From Sphingomonas sp. (GTDB lineage Bacteria; Pseudomonadota; Alphaproteobacteria; Sphingomonadales; Sphingomonadaceae), in the NCBI RefSeq assembly GCF_019749955.1, contig NZ_JAIEPC010000014.1:62001-126000 (forward strand): 64,000 nucleotides of DNA. Direction: 5' to 3'. Position 1 is the stretch's first letter. The number at the start of each line of letters is the position of its first letter. The notes below the pieces were generated by a model that was given only the letters and a program-made list of their open reading frames with translations, searched no databases and had not been told where the DNA came from. Positions 9,831-17,543 of the stretch are shown here, piece after piece. The position numbers and the translations under genes are program-made.

Positions 9831-10921
9831 CGCTTTGTCTCCGGGCGCGGGATGGCGTAAGTATGATCGGCGCCGAGCTGGCTGGGTCGAATGATGATAA
9901 CGCTGCTTGGCTGGAAGTCAGCGTTGAAGAAGCCCTTGACCTGAGGCGTAGTCGCCGTTTTGCGAGTGAGCGTTACATCGAAGGCCGCCCGCGCGACCCG
10001 CGCATCGGGGCGACGATAGGTGCGATCAGTTCCCGAAGTATCGTACTCTCGCGCATTCACGCGAACTGTGGGGTTCGTCCTCCAATTGATGCCCACCGAA
10101 CCGAGGCGTTCGCGCAAGTCTTTTCGCACCTCTCGATCAATGAAATTTCCGAGCGCCTCCTGATCTGACAGACGGATACGAAGTCTGCCCGAAGTCAGCT
10201 TCGCCAAGCCCCGCGCATAGGCGATGTCAGCGCGCGCCTGGACGTACTGCAAAGTCTCAACTTGCAGCGGTCGGGCATCGCCCTTGACACGAAGGTATAC
10301 CTCCGCCCGGCGGAAGCGAAGGTCGTTCAGTTCGTTGATCTTCCCCTGAATCGTTTCTACCGGACCCAGCCTGTCATATCGCCAGTTTGGGTCGATAGAC
10401 TTGATTTCGGCCTTGATCTGACGGGAATAATTGTCGGCCAACTCGCCAATGGCGGCATTCGCTGGCCCGGTGAAGTCGAAGAAGCCGTCCGCTACCGCAA
10501 TAATCGCGCCGCCGGGCGCATTGCGCAGGCCTGGAAAGGCCTGTTCGAGCGTCATCGGCTTTTCGAATGCGCGGCTGTTGGAACCTCGACCCATCGGCGG
10601 TCCGGGCCGAGTCGGGGCGAAGGCCACTGTCGAAGGCGCGGCTGGCGTTGACGCTGGCAGTTCCGGCGCCTTGAGGGTTGCAGGTCCGCTGACCCCAGTC
10701 GTAACTGACCCCGCACGCGCCGTCCCTGCCGACCGCCGCACCAAATTGACGCTGCGGGCGATCGAGGGCCCGCCCGGTGCGAAGGTGAACCTGCCGTTGC
10801 GCGGGTCGTGGTAGGGGTTGAACTTGAGTTCGATGGCTTGAGCCGTGCCACCACAGGGCAATCGACCCGTTCTCACCCAATGGGCAAAGGCGCGCCTGTC
10901 CGACGCTGCTGACAATTCCAT
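9827..10921 (-). CDS. Putative polymorphic-toxin-like protein with NPYHDP motif
   Basis: 364 residues, no signal peptide. The N-terminus carries a compact motif, KFNPYHDPRNGRFTFAPGG (33-51), of a type that recurs near the N-termini of secreted or phage-linked proteins in alphaproteobacteria. A Pro/Ala-rich linker follows (about 60-115), then a hydrophobic patch (GGAIIAVADGFFDF), a helical region with many Arg/Glu residues, and a C-terminal strand-rich module ending near VIIIRPSQLGADHTYAIPRPE. I do not recognise that module; nuclease activity would be a guess. It is translationally coupled to a small acidic downstream gene, has lower GC than its neighbours, and sits in the middle of the rib cluster. 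Confidence 0.6.
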   Translation of the reverse strand: MELSAASDRRAFAHWVRTGRLPCGGTAQAIELKFNPYHDPRNGRFTFAPGGPSIARSVNLVRRSAGTARAGSVTTGVSGPATLKAPELPASTPAAPSTVAFAPTRPGPPMGRGSNSRAFEKPMTLEQAFPGLRNAPGGAIIAVADGFFDFTGPANAAIGELADNYSRQIKAEIKSIDPNWRYDRLGPVETIQGKINELNDLRFRRAEVYLRVKGDARPLQVETLQYVQARADIAYARGLAKLTSGRLRIRLSDQEALGNFIDREVRKDLRERLGSVGINWRTNPTVRVNAREYDTSGTDRTYRRPDARVARAAFDVTLTRKTATTPQVKGFFNADFQPSSVIIIRPSQLGADHTYAIPRPETKR

Positions 10922-11087
10922 GATACCGCTCCATCTCAGAGCGGTGAGAACAGATCAGCAAAATTTTCCGACATTGCAAGTTAAAGGTTCGAAAGCTGGG
11001 CCTTGCGCGCGCGCCAATGGCGGGTAGACGGGCCCTGAGCCGTCAAGGCAAATCACACCCGCAATTCGGCATTCCGGAGGAACACCC

Positions 11088-11507
11088 ATGGCCCGCATCC
11101 TGATCGTCGAAGCCCGCTTTTACGACCATCTCAACGACCTGCTGATCGACGGCGCACGCGCCGCGATTGAGGATGCAGGGCATATCCATGAGACGATCAC
11201 GGTGCCGGGCGCGCTCGAAATCCCGGCGGCGATTGCCTTTGCGAGCGAAAGCGGGCGCTATGACGGCTATGTCGCGCTTGGCGTGGTCATTCGCGGCGAA
11301 ACTTATCATTTCGAGATAGTCGCGGGCGAAAGCGCGCGCGGGCTGATGGCGCTGAGCATGGACGGCCTGTGCATCGGCAATGGCATCCTGACGACCGAGA
11401 ACGAAGCCCAAGCGCTCACCCGCGCGCGTCCGACCGAGAAGGACAAGGGCGGGGAGGCCGCCAAGGCAGCGCTCGCAATGCTTGAGATCAAGGGCCGCTT
11501 TGCGTAG
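11088..11507 (+). CDS. ribH: 6,7-dimethyl-8-ribityllumazine synthase
   Basis: Condenses the RibD pyrimidine product with the RibB butanone phosphate to form lumazine, the substrate of RibE. 139 residues, slightly short for the family but complete: [16 protein letters not shown] at the start, [12 protein letters not shown] (substrate loop), [14 protein letters not shown] (catalytic His in the TxHF motif), and [15 protein letters not shown] with the phosphate-binding Arg. A strong GGAGGAAC site precedes the ATG. It is separated from ribB by the reversed two-gene insert, so it now needs its own promoter in the gap 10922-11087. Confidence 0.96.
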   Translation: MARILIVEARFYDHLNDLLIDGARAAIEDAGHIHETITVPGALEIPAAIAFASESGRYDGYVALGVVIRGETYHFEIVAGESARGLMALSMDGLCIGNGILTTENEAQALTRARPTEKDKGGEAAKAALAMLEIKGRFA

Positions 11508-11537
11508 CGACAATTACGGGGCTTGGCGGCTCGGCGC

Positions 11538-11565
11538 GCGTTACTTATATCCGTGTAAGTAACGC
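11538..11565 (+). promoter_or_regulatory. Perfect 10-bp palindromic operator overlapping the P450 promoter
   Basis: GCGTTACTTA (11538-11547) and TAAGTAACGC (11556-11565) are exact inverse complements separated by 8 bp, a geometry typical of TetR-family operators. A possible promoter, TTGGCG (11523-11528) with TTATAT (11545-11550) 16 bp later, places the -10 within the palindrome, so binding there should repress the P450 gene starting at 11581. No regulator gene is adjacent; the controlling protein must be encoded elsewhere. Confidence 0.6.
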
Positions 11566-11580
11566 TGGGAGCGCACACCT

Positions 11581-12954
11581 ATGGCCTATGCCCATACCTA
11601 TCAGGCCAATCCGCACTGGTTGCCCAGGCAACCTGGCCGCGACCTGCGCCATATTCCCGGCGAAGACGGGCTGCCGCTGATCGGCAATACCCTCGAAATG
11701 CTGAGGGATCCTGCCGCTTTCGGTAAACGCATGGTCGCCCGTTACGGCGCGATCTATCGCAACAATGGCCTTGGCGGCTCGATGGTGACGCTGCTCGGGG
11801 CCGAAGCCAATGAGCTGGTGCTGTTCGACCGCGAGCGCATCTTTTCGTCGGAACAAGGCTGGGGGCCTTTGCTCAACCTGCTGTTCCCGCGCGGGTTGAT
11901 GCTGATGGATTTCGACAAGCACCGCGCCGATCGCCGCACCTTGTCGGTCGCGTTCAAGCCCGAGCCGATGCGCCATTATGCCGAAGGGCTCAACCGCGGC
12001 GTCGCGCGCGCGGTGAGTGGCTGGGCGAACAAGCCGATGCGCTTTTACGACGCAATCAAGGCGCTGACGCTCGATCTGGCCGCCGAGAGCTTTCTGGGCA
12101 TGGAACTGGGCGACGACGCGAAACGGATCAACCAGGCGTTCGTCGATGAAGTCCAGGCATCGGTCTCACCGATCCGCATCCCGCTGCCGGGATCGAAAAT
12201 GCGCAAAGGCACAATGGCGCGCGCCTATCTGATCGACCTGTTCAAGCGGGAAATCCCGAAGCGGCGTGAGGGTGACGGGCAGGATTTCTTCTCGCATTTC
12301 TGCCGCGCGACCGACGAGGCGGGTCAGCCGCTGTCGGACGACGCCATTGCCGATCACATGAATTTCCTGATGATGGCGGCGCACGACACGATCACCTCGT
12401 CGGCGACATCGCTGATCATGCTGCTTGGGCGCAACGCCGAATGGCAGGACAAGTTGCGCGACGAAGTGATGGCGCTCGGCCTGAATGACGATGACGGGCT
12501 GGCGCATGGCCAGCTCGACCGGCTGACCTTGACCGATTACGCCTTTCGCGAGGCGCTGCGGATCATGCCGCCGGTGCCGTCGCTGCCGCGCCGCGCGCTG
12601 AAGGCATTCGAATTCGGCGGCTATACGATTCCCGCCGGGACATCGGTCGGGGTGTCGCCCGCCTATACACATCACATGCCCGAACATTGGCCCGAGCCCG
12701 AAAAATTCGATCCGATGCGCTTTGCCCCCGACGTCGCGCGGGCGCGGCACAAATATGCCTGGGTGCCGTTCGGCGGCGGCGCGCATATGTGCCTGGGGCT
12801 GCGTTTTGCCGAGATGCAGACGCGGATTCTGGTGGCGCAACTGCTCCGCCGCTACCGGATCGAACTCGACGAAGGGTCGGGCAAGGACTGGCAGGCGTGG
12901 CCGATTCCGCGCCCGACGGACGGGCTGCCGCTAAAGTTCGTGCCGATCGGCTGA
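11581..12954 (+). CDS. Cytochrome P450
   Basis: A 457-residue soluble class I-type P450, which would insert oxygen into an organic substrate using electrons from a ferredoxin and reductase not encoded nearby. The I-helix is MMAAHDTITSS (about 262-272, with D-T for oxygen activation), the ExxR motif is REALR (about E324-R327), and the heme loop is FGGGAHMCLGLRF (from residue 396, with the ligand Cys). The N-terminus lacks a membrane anchor. The family resembles the CYP51/CYP26-like branch by overall layout, but the substrate cannot be assigned. Expression is probably gated by the palindrome overlapping its promoter. Confidence 0.93.
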   Translation: MAYAHTYQANPHWLPRQPGRDLRHIPGEDGLPLIGNTLEMLRDPAAFGKRMVARYGAIYRNNGLGGSMVTLLGAEANELVLFDRERIFSSEQGWGPLLNLLFPRGLMLMDFDKHRADRRTLSVAFKPEPMRHYAEGLNRGVARAVSGWANKPMRFYDAIKALTLDLAAESFLGMELGDDAKRINQAFVDEVQASVSPIRIPLPGSKMRKGTMARAYLIDLFKREIPKRREGDGQDFFSHFCRATDEAGQPLSDDAIADHMNFLMMAAHDTITSSATSLIMLLGRNAEWQDKLRDEVMALGLNDDDGLAHGQLDRLTLTDYAFREALRIMPPVPSLPRRALKAFEFGGYTIPAGTSVGVSPAYTHHMPEHWPEPEKFDPMRFAPDVARARHKYAWVPFGGGAHMCLGLRFAEMQTRILVAQLLRRYRIELDEGSGKDWQAWPIPRPTDGLPLKFVPIG

Positions 12955-12988
12955 AGCCGGTCGGCACAGTGCCTCGCTGCGAAGGATC

Positions 12989-13138
12989 GTTCACGCGGAG
13001 GCGCGGAGCGCGCGGAGCAAAAGGGTTTCGCGCAGAGATCTCAGAGAAGTGAAATAACGCTGCTTCGCAACGACGCCCTTCTCTGCGCCTCTGCGCCAAC
13101 CAATCCTCTCTCCGCGCGCTCCGCGCCTCCGCGTGAAC
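12989..13138. repeat. Palindromic intergenic repeat with 29-bp perfect arms
   Basis: The left arm (12989-13017) and right arm (13110-13138) are exact 29-bp inverse complements built of GCGGAGGCGCGGAG-type words. Inside lies a second, imperfect pair (CGCAGAGATCTCAGAG against CTCTGCGCCTCTGCG). It fills the gap between two convergent genes, and its RNA would form a long hairpin on either strand. The word type matches interspersed repeats common in proteobacterial genomes. It may also act as a bidirectional transcription terminator. Confidence 0.85.
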
Positions 13139-13146
13139 CAAAATCC

Positions 13147-14238
13147 CTAAGCCGTCGCCGCCTCCAGCGCCGGATAGTCGGTATAGCCTTCCGCCCCTTG
13201 GCTGTACCATGTCGCCATGACGTCGGAGTTGAGCGGCGCCTTCGCCTTCAGCCGCGCGGGCAGATCGGGATTGGCAAGGAAAGTCCGCCCGAACGCAATC
13301 GCATCCGCCACGCCCGAATCGATTGCGGCCTGGGCCTGTTCGGCGCTCAGATAATCCGAATTGAGCACCAGCGGGTTGGTGAACACCTGCCGGATCGCGG
13401 GCGACTGGCGGGGGACATCAGTGCGGCCGAATGTGCCGTCGGGGCCGGGTTCGCGCAGTTCGAGGAAGGCAATGCCGATCTCCGCAAGCGCCTTGGCAGC
13501 GGGAACGAACACGCTTGCCGCGTCGCTATCGTCCACCCCTTGCGAATCGCCATTGGGCGACAGCCGCACGGCGGTGCGATCAGCGCCCGCCACCGACGCG
13601 ACGCGCTCGGTGACTTCGCGCAGCAGGCGAATGCGGTTTTCGGGCGCGCCGCCATAGGCATCGGTGCGGTGGTTGCTGCCGTCGCGCAGGAGCTGGTCGA
13701 TCAGATAGCCGTTGGCAGCGTGAATCTGGACGCCGTCGAAGCCGGCGGCGATCGCGTTTTTGGTAGCGCGCGCATAATCGTCGAGCAGGCGGGCAATTTC
13801 GCTCAGCTCGAGCGGGCGCGCCTGATCATAGAGCTGACGGCCGATATAGGTGTGCGCTTTCCCCGGCGCGGTGGTCGCCGACGACGAGACCGGCGCGGCG
13901 CCGTCATTGAAGCTCGAATGGACGACGCGCCCCATGTGCCAGATTTGCGCGATAATCTTGCCGCCCGCTGCATGCACGGCCGCCGTCACCGGCTGCCACG
14001 CTTCGGCCTGCTCGTCGGTCCAAAGCCCCGGCGCGAACGGCCAGCCAAGGCCTTCGCGGCTGACGCCCGTGGCTTCGGAAATGATGAGGCCGGCACTCGC
14101 GCGCTGGGCGTAATAGTCGGCCATCAGTGGCGTCGGCACATGCGCCTTGGTCGCGCGACCGCGCGTCAGCGGCGCCATCAGCACGCGGTTGGCGGCGGTG
14201 ATCGCCCCCAGCTGGATCGGATCGAACAGGTTCGGCAT
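13147..14238 (-). CDS. Old yellow enzyme-family NADH:flavin oxidoreductase
   Basis: An FMN-dependent TIM-barrel ene-reductase of 363 residues that reduces activated C=C bonds or nitro groups (NemA/OYE class). Visible landmarks: NRVLMAPLTRGRA (about 16-28), GLIISEATGVSREGLGWPFAPGLW, the QIWHMGR segment, the substrate-binding HAANGYLIDQLL pair (His and Asn), NHRTDAYGG, and the C-terminal FMN phosphate site AIAFGRTFLANPDL. The ATG at 14238 is preceded by AAGGAG, ruling out the longer frame to 14289. Physiological substrates are unknown. The gene is convergent with the P450 gene across the palindromic repeat. Confidence 0.93.
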   Translation of the reverse strand: MPNLFDPIQLGAITAANRVLMAPLTRGRATKAHVPTPLMADYYAQRASAGLIISEATGVSREGLGWPFAPGLWTDEQAEAWQPVTAAVHAAGGKIIAQIWHMGRVVHSSFNDGAAPVSSSATTAPGKAHTYIGRQLYDQARPLELSEIARLLDDYARATKNAIAAGFDGVQIHAANGYLIDQLLRDGSNHRTDAYGGAPENRIRLLREVTERVASVAGADRTAVRLSPNGDSQGVDDSDAASVFVPAAKALAEIGIAFLELREPGPDGTFGRTDVPRQSPAIRQVFTNPLVLNSDYLSAEQAQAAIDSGVADAIAFGRTFLANPDLPARLKAKAPLNSDVMATWYSQGAEGYTDYPALEAATA

Positions 14239-14357
14239 GGGCAACTCCTTGAGCGATGGTGCGTGCCTTTGACAGGCGACGAACGTCATGTAGCGCGCTA
14301 CAGCGCTTGCCGCACGGCACCAACCCCCAAGAAAAACTAGAGCGCCCCAAACCGAGC

Positions 14358-15224
14358 ATGACCGCCGCCGATCACCCGCCCCCGGCCCGCGCCTTTGTCG
14401 CGGTGGTCATTGCCAATATCGCGCTGGCGTTCGGGCCGTGGTTCGTGCGGCTCGCCGACACCGGGCCGGTTGCCTCGGCCTTTTGGCGGATCACGCTGGC
14501 AGCCCCGCTGCTCGTCGTCATGGCGCTCGGCAGCGGCTGGCGCCCGCACGGGCTCGCGCGCGGGCTATGGGTCACCGTCGCGCTGGCAGGGGTGTGCTTT
14601 GCCGCCGATCTCGCGAGCTGGCACATCGGCATCCTCCAGACAACACTCGCCAATGCGACGCTGTTCGGCAATTCGGCGACATTGATCTTCCCCGTCTATG
14701 GCTTCGTCGTCGCGCGCGCGCTGCCCAGCCGGATGCAAGGCGTCGCGCTATTGTTTGCCTGCGTCGGCGCGGGCCTGCTGATGGGTCAATCCTATCAGCT
14801 CGATCCGAGCCATTTGGCGGGCGATCTGTTCTGCCTGCTCGCGGGCGTGCTCTATGCTGCCTATTTCATCCTGATGGCGCGCGCGCGCGAAACCATGCCG
14901 CCGCTGCCCGCGCTTGCGCTGTCGACGCTCGCGAGCATCGCGCCGCTGCTGCTGTTCGCGATCCTGCTCGGCGAGCGCATCGTGCCGACGCAGTGGGGCG
15001 CGCTGATCGGGCTGGCGCTGGCGAGCCAGGTGCTCGGCCAGGGGATGATGATCTATGCGCTGGGCAAATTGTCGCCGCTGATCGTCGGGATTGCGCTGCT
15101 GGTGCAGCCGGTGGTGGCAGCAACCGTCGGCTGGATCGTCTATGACGAGCGGCTGGGGCTTGCTGACCTTGCGGGTGCGGTGCTGGTCGCTGCCGCGCTG
15201 GTGCTGGTGCGGCGGGGGCGCTAA
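14358..15224 (+). CDS. EamA/DMT-family transporter
   Basis: 288 residues with about ten predicted membrane helices in two homologous halves, the layout of the drug/metabolite transporter superfamily. Typical features are FWRITLAAPLLVVMAL (helix 2), WHIGILQTTLANATLFGNSATLIFP (helices 3-4) and, in the second half, ALGKLSPLIVGIALLVQPVVAATVGWIVYDERL. It probably exports a small metabolite, but the substrate is not readable. The conserved start MTAADHPPP fixes the ATG at 14358; a longer in-frame stretch upstream is not conserved in character. The COQ9 gene follows after one base. Confidence 0.9.
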   Translation: MTAADHPPPARAFVAVVIANIALAFGPWFVRLADTGPVASAFWRITLAAPLLVVMALGSGWRPHGLARGLWVTVALAGVCFAADLASWHIGILQTTLANATLFGNSATLIFPVYGFVVARALPSRMQGVALLFACVGAGLLMGQSYQLDPSHLAGDLFCLLAGVLYAAYFILMARARETMPPLPALALSTLASIAPLLLFAILLGERIVPTQWGALIGLALASQVLGQGMMIYALGKLSPLIVGIALLVQPVVAATVGWIVYDERLGLADLAGAVLVAAALVLVRRGR

Positions 15225-15225
15225 G

Positions 15226-15900
15226 ATGCGTACCATGACGACTCCGATCCCGGCCGACGCCACGCTCGACGAAATCCGCCTTGGCCTTGCGCCGCTGATT
15301 GCCGCCAATGCCGGTTTCGATGGCTGGACCGGCGAAGCGGTGGCGCTGGCCGCCGAACAGGCAGGCGTCGATGCCGATGTCGCAGCACTCGCTTTCAACG
15401 ACGGCCCCGTCGCGATGATCGATGCATGGTTCGCGCATGTCGACGCGGTGATGGTGGCGGCGCTCCCCGCCGAAGCGCTCGCCGAACGCAAAATCCGCGC
15501 GCGCATCGCCGATCAGGTCGAGGCCCGGCTCGCTGAACTCGCCCCGTACCGCGACGCGCTGCGCCGTGCGGTCGCGATTCTGGCGATGCCGCAGAATCTG
15601 GCGCGCGCGACCCGGCTCGGCTGGCGCAGCGTCGATCTGATGTGGCGCCAGGCGGGCGACACCGCGACCGATTACAACCATTATACCAAGCGCGCGATTC
15701 TCGGCAGCGTCTATGCCGCGACGATCACGGTGTTCCTGAACGACGAAAGCGAGGCGTGGGCCGACACAAGCGCTTTCCTCGCGCGCCGGATCGAGGGGAT
15801 CATGCGTTTCGAAAAGGCCAAGGCGGGGTTCGTCGCGCGCACCGAAAATCTGCCGAGCCTGTCGCGCTTCATCGGCCGGTTGCGCTACCCGGTCGTCTGA
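15226..15900 (+). CDS. COQ9-family protein
   Basis: A 224-residue homologue of COQ9, a TetR-fold, lipid-binding accessory protein of ubiquinone biosynthesis that helps the Coq7-type hydroxylase. The family signature is the C-terminal block SVDLMWRQAGDTATDYNHYTKRAILGSVYAATITVFLND, followed by SEAWADTSAFLARRIEGIMRFEKAKA. The ATG at 15226 follows the transporter stop by one base; a second ATG at 15235 is possible. In alphaproteobacteria COQ9 genes often stand apart from ubi genes, as here. The UbiH-like gene at the right edge may work in the same pathway. Confidence 0.92.
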   Translation: MRTMTTPIPADATLDEIRLGLAPLIAANAGFDGWTGEAVALAAEQAGVDADVAALAFNDGPVAMIDAWFAHVDAVMVAALPAEALAERKIRARIADQVEARLAELAPYRDALRRAVAILAMPQNLARATRLGWRSVDLMWRQAGDTATDYNHYTKRAILGSVYAATITVFLNDESEAWADTSAFLARRIEGIMRFEKAKAGFVARTENLPSLSRFIGRLRYPVV

Positions 15901-15903
15901 TCC

Positions 15904-16212
15904 TCAGCTGCTGGCCCAGCGATTCGTCGCCGCCCAGCCGACGAGCGCCAGCAGCATCGTCGAAACGATGAAGGCCGCGTGATCGCTGTTGATCAGGCCA
16001 GGCGCCGATGTCAGTCCAAGCCCGAGCGCCGGCACCAATATAGCGCTCGCGACGACGACATCGCCTGCGAAGCGCCGCCACGCGCGCCGCCGCCGCAACG
16101 CATAGGCTTGATCGAGCTGCACCAGCGCGTCGATCTGATTGACGAACGCGCGGTCGGGCGCACGGGGCGCGTCTTCGAGCATGGCCCGCAGCCGGAGGGT
16201 CGGTTCAGTCAT
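15904..16212 (-). CDS. Small membrane protein, candidate anti-sigma factor
   Basis: 102 residues. A cytoplasmic N-terminal half (about 1-48: acidic start, then an Arg-rich stretch) is followed by two membrane helices (about 50-68 and 78-96). It overlaps the 3' end of the ECF sigma gene by 8 bp and is the last gene of that operon. Position and topology (cytoplasmic domain plus membrane anchor) fit an anti-sigma factor, but there is no recognisable zinc-type anti-sigma motif (HxxxCxxC), so the role is inferred from context. Confidence 0.7.
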   Translation of the reverse strand: MTEPTLRLRAMLEDAPRAPDRAFVNQIDALVQLDQAYALRRRRAWRRFAGDVVVASAILVPALGLGLTSAPGLINSDHAAFIVSTMLLALVGWAATNRWASS

Positions 16213-16747
16213 TGATTGGGCTCCCCGGCGGCGCGTTGAGCATCGCTTCGCACCGGCGCGTTGCGCGCGCCAGCCGCGTCTTGAGCGATCCCAGCGGCAT
16301 CTTCAGGATCATCGCCGCTTCCCGGTGCGACCACCCCTGGCCGTGACATAATATGACGCAGGCGCGGTCGAGTGGATCAAGCGCCGCCAGCAAGCGCGCG
16401 GTGTCGATCTGCGCGTCGCCGCCAGCGGGGAGATGGGCATCGCCCAGCCGGTCGCTTTCGGCGGTGCGCAGCGCGCGGTCGATCCGGGCGCGCCGCGTCG
16501 AATCGATGAACACCCGCCAGCCGATGGTAAAAAGCCAGCCGCGATAGCTGCCTGCACCGCGAAACGCGCTCGCGTTGCGCCACGCGCGCAGAAATGTTTC
16601 CTGCGCCAGATCATCGGCATCCTCCGCGCCTGCCACGCGCGCGAGGAAGCTGCGGAGCCGCGCTTCGTGCCGCTCGACCAGCGTCGCGAAGGCGCGGCGG
16701 TCGCCCGATACCACGCGCCGGTTGAGGGCGACGTCGTCGTCATCCAC
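16205..16747 (-). CDS. ECF-type RNA polymerase sigma factor
   Basis: 180 residues with both ECF domains. Sigma-2 includes FATLVERHEARLRSFLARVAG, DADDLAQETFLRAWRN (region 2.2) and FRGAGSYRGWLFTIGWRVFID (2.3-2.4). Sigma-4 includes LLAALDPLDRACVILCHGQGWSHREAAMILKMPLGSLKTRLARA, the promoter -35 binding helix-turn-helix. The start is GTG at 16747, overlapping the stop of the upstream membrane protein; no in-frame ATG fits. It is flanked within the operon by two small membrane proteins, either of which could hold it inactive. The stimulus is unknown. Confidence 0.93.
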   Translation of the reverse strand: MDDDDVALNRRVVSGDRRAFATLVERHEARLRSFLARVAGAEDADDLAQETFLRAWRNASAFRGAGSYRGWLFTIGWRVFIDSTRRARIDRALRTAESDRLGDAHLPAGGDAQIDTARLLAALDPLDRACVILCHGQGWSHREAAMILKMPLGSLKTRLARATRRCEAMLNAPPGSPIND

Positions 16748-17132
16748 TCGTCGCGATTTCGCTGGCGATGGCGCGCGCGACCAGCCAACGCCTGATCAAC
16801 AGGGCAATGCCGACAAACAGCGGAAACAGCGCTGCCCCCAGCATCGAGCGGAGCGTGCCATCCTGCTGGATCAGCCCGTAACCGGCAATCGCCAGCCCGA
16901 GCGCAATCAGCACCAGCCCGTTGCGATCATCCCCGGGGAGCTCGCCTTGGCGGTCCATCCGCTGGTCGATCTTGTCGACCAGATCACGCGCGATCGGCGC
17001 ATTGATGCTGATCGCCTTGCGCAACGTCAGATGGAGCAGCGCGGCATGGATGAGCCGCAGCACCTGAATGAGTCCCACCAGCAACAGGATGCCGGGCGCC
17101 GACCAGCTCAAAAGGTCGATAATTTGATTCAT
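16740..17132 (-). CDS. Membrane protein, first gene of the ECF sigma operon
   Basis: 130 residues with an N-terminal membrane helix (about 10-35), a charged cytoplasmic middle (ARDLVDKIDQRMDRQGELPGDDRNG) and two further helices (about 72-89 and 95-112). It resembles small DUF6249-type membrane proteins found beside ECF sigma genes. Its stop overlaps the GTG of the sigma gene, so expression is coupled. It may sense envelope state or act as part of the sigma-control pair with the 102-residue protein at the end of the operon; this is inference from gene order. Confidence 0.75.
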   Translation of the reverse strand: MNQIIDLLSWSAPGILLLVGLIQVLRLIHAALLHLTLRKAISINAPIARDLVDKIDQRMDRQGELPGDDRNGLVLIALGLAIAGYGLIQQDGTLRSMLGAALFPLFVGIALLIRRWLVARAIASEIATSG

Positions 17133-17230
17133 GACAATCCCTCTTTACCGCTTCCCTGCCAGTAAGACGGTCGAAATGGCGCGATTGGATGTTGGACGGG
17201 CACTTTTTTGGCCGACGCGCGCTCGCGATA

Positions 17231-17249
17231 GTTATTGATAATCACTCGC
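17231..17249 (+). promoter_or_regulatory. Fur box upstream of feoAB
   Basis: The 19-bp stretch matches the classical Fur consensus GATAATGATAATCATTATC at 14 positions, with an intact TGATAATCA core. It ends 20 bp before the feoA start. A TTGGCC hexamer at 17208-17213 could be the -35 of a promoter whose -10 lies inside the box. Iron-loaded Fur binding here should shut off ferrous iron uptake. Confidence 0.7.
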
Positions 17250-17269
17250 AGGAAGCCTATTTCAGGAGC

Positions 17270-17530
17270 ATGCAGAGTCGGGTCAGTCTTGAAAAGCTTG
17301 CGCTGCGCCAGATGGCGACGGTGAGCATGATCGATTGGTCGCGGCTCGCCGATCCTGAAGCGCGGCGGTTGCGCGAGCTGGGGTTTGACGAAGGTGTCGG
17401 CGTCGAAGTGTTGCACCGCGCAACTTTGGGCAAGGGTCCGATTGCGTGCCGGATCGGCCGGATGACGGTGGCGCTGCGGCGCGCTGTTGCGGGCGCGATC
17501 CACGTTTCGCCGCTGTCGCCCGCCGAATGA
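17270..17530 (+). CDS. feoA: Ferrous iron transport protein A
   Basis: An 86-residue cytoplasmic SH3-like protein that supports FeoB-mediated Fe(II) uptake. The chain starts MQSRVSLEKLALRQMATVSMIDW. It contains the family pattern RRLRELGFDEGVGVEVLHRATLGKGPIACRIGRMTVALRRAVAGAIHV. The ATG at 17270 has a CAGGAG site; a longer in-frame extension to 17189 runs through the Fur box and is not expected to be translated. feoB follows 13 bp downstream on the same transcript. Confidence 0.93.
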   Translation: MQSRVSLEKLALRQMATVSMIDWSRLADPEARRLRELGFDEGVGVEVLHRATLGKGPIACRIGRMTVALRRAVAGAIHVSPLSPAE

Positions 17531-17543
17531 TCGCCCCCCACTG

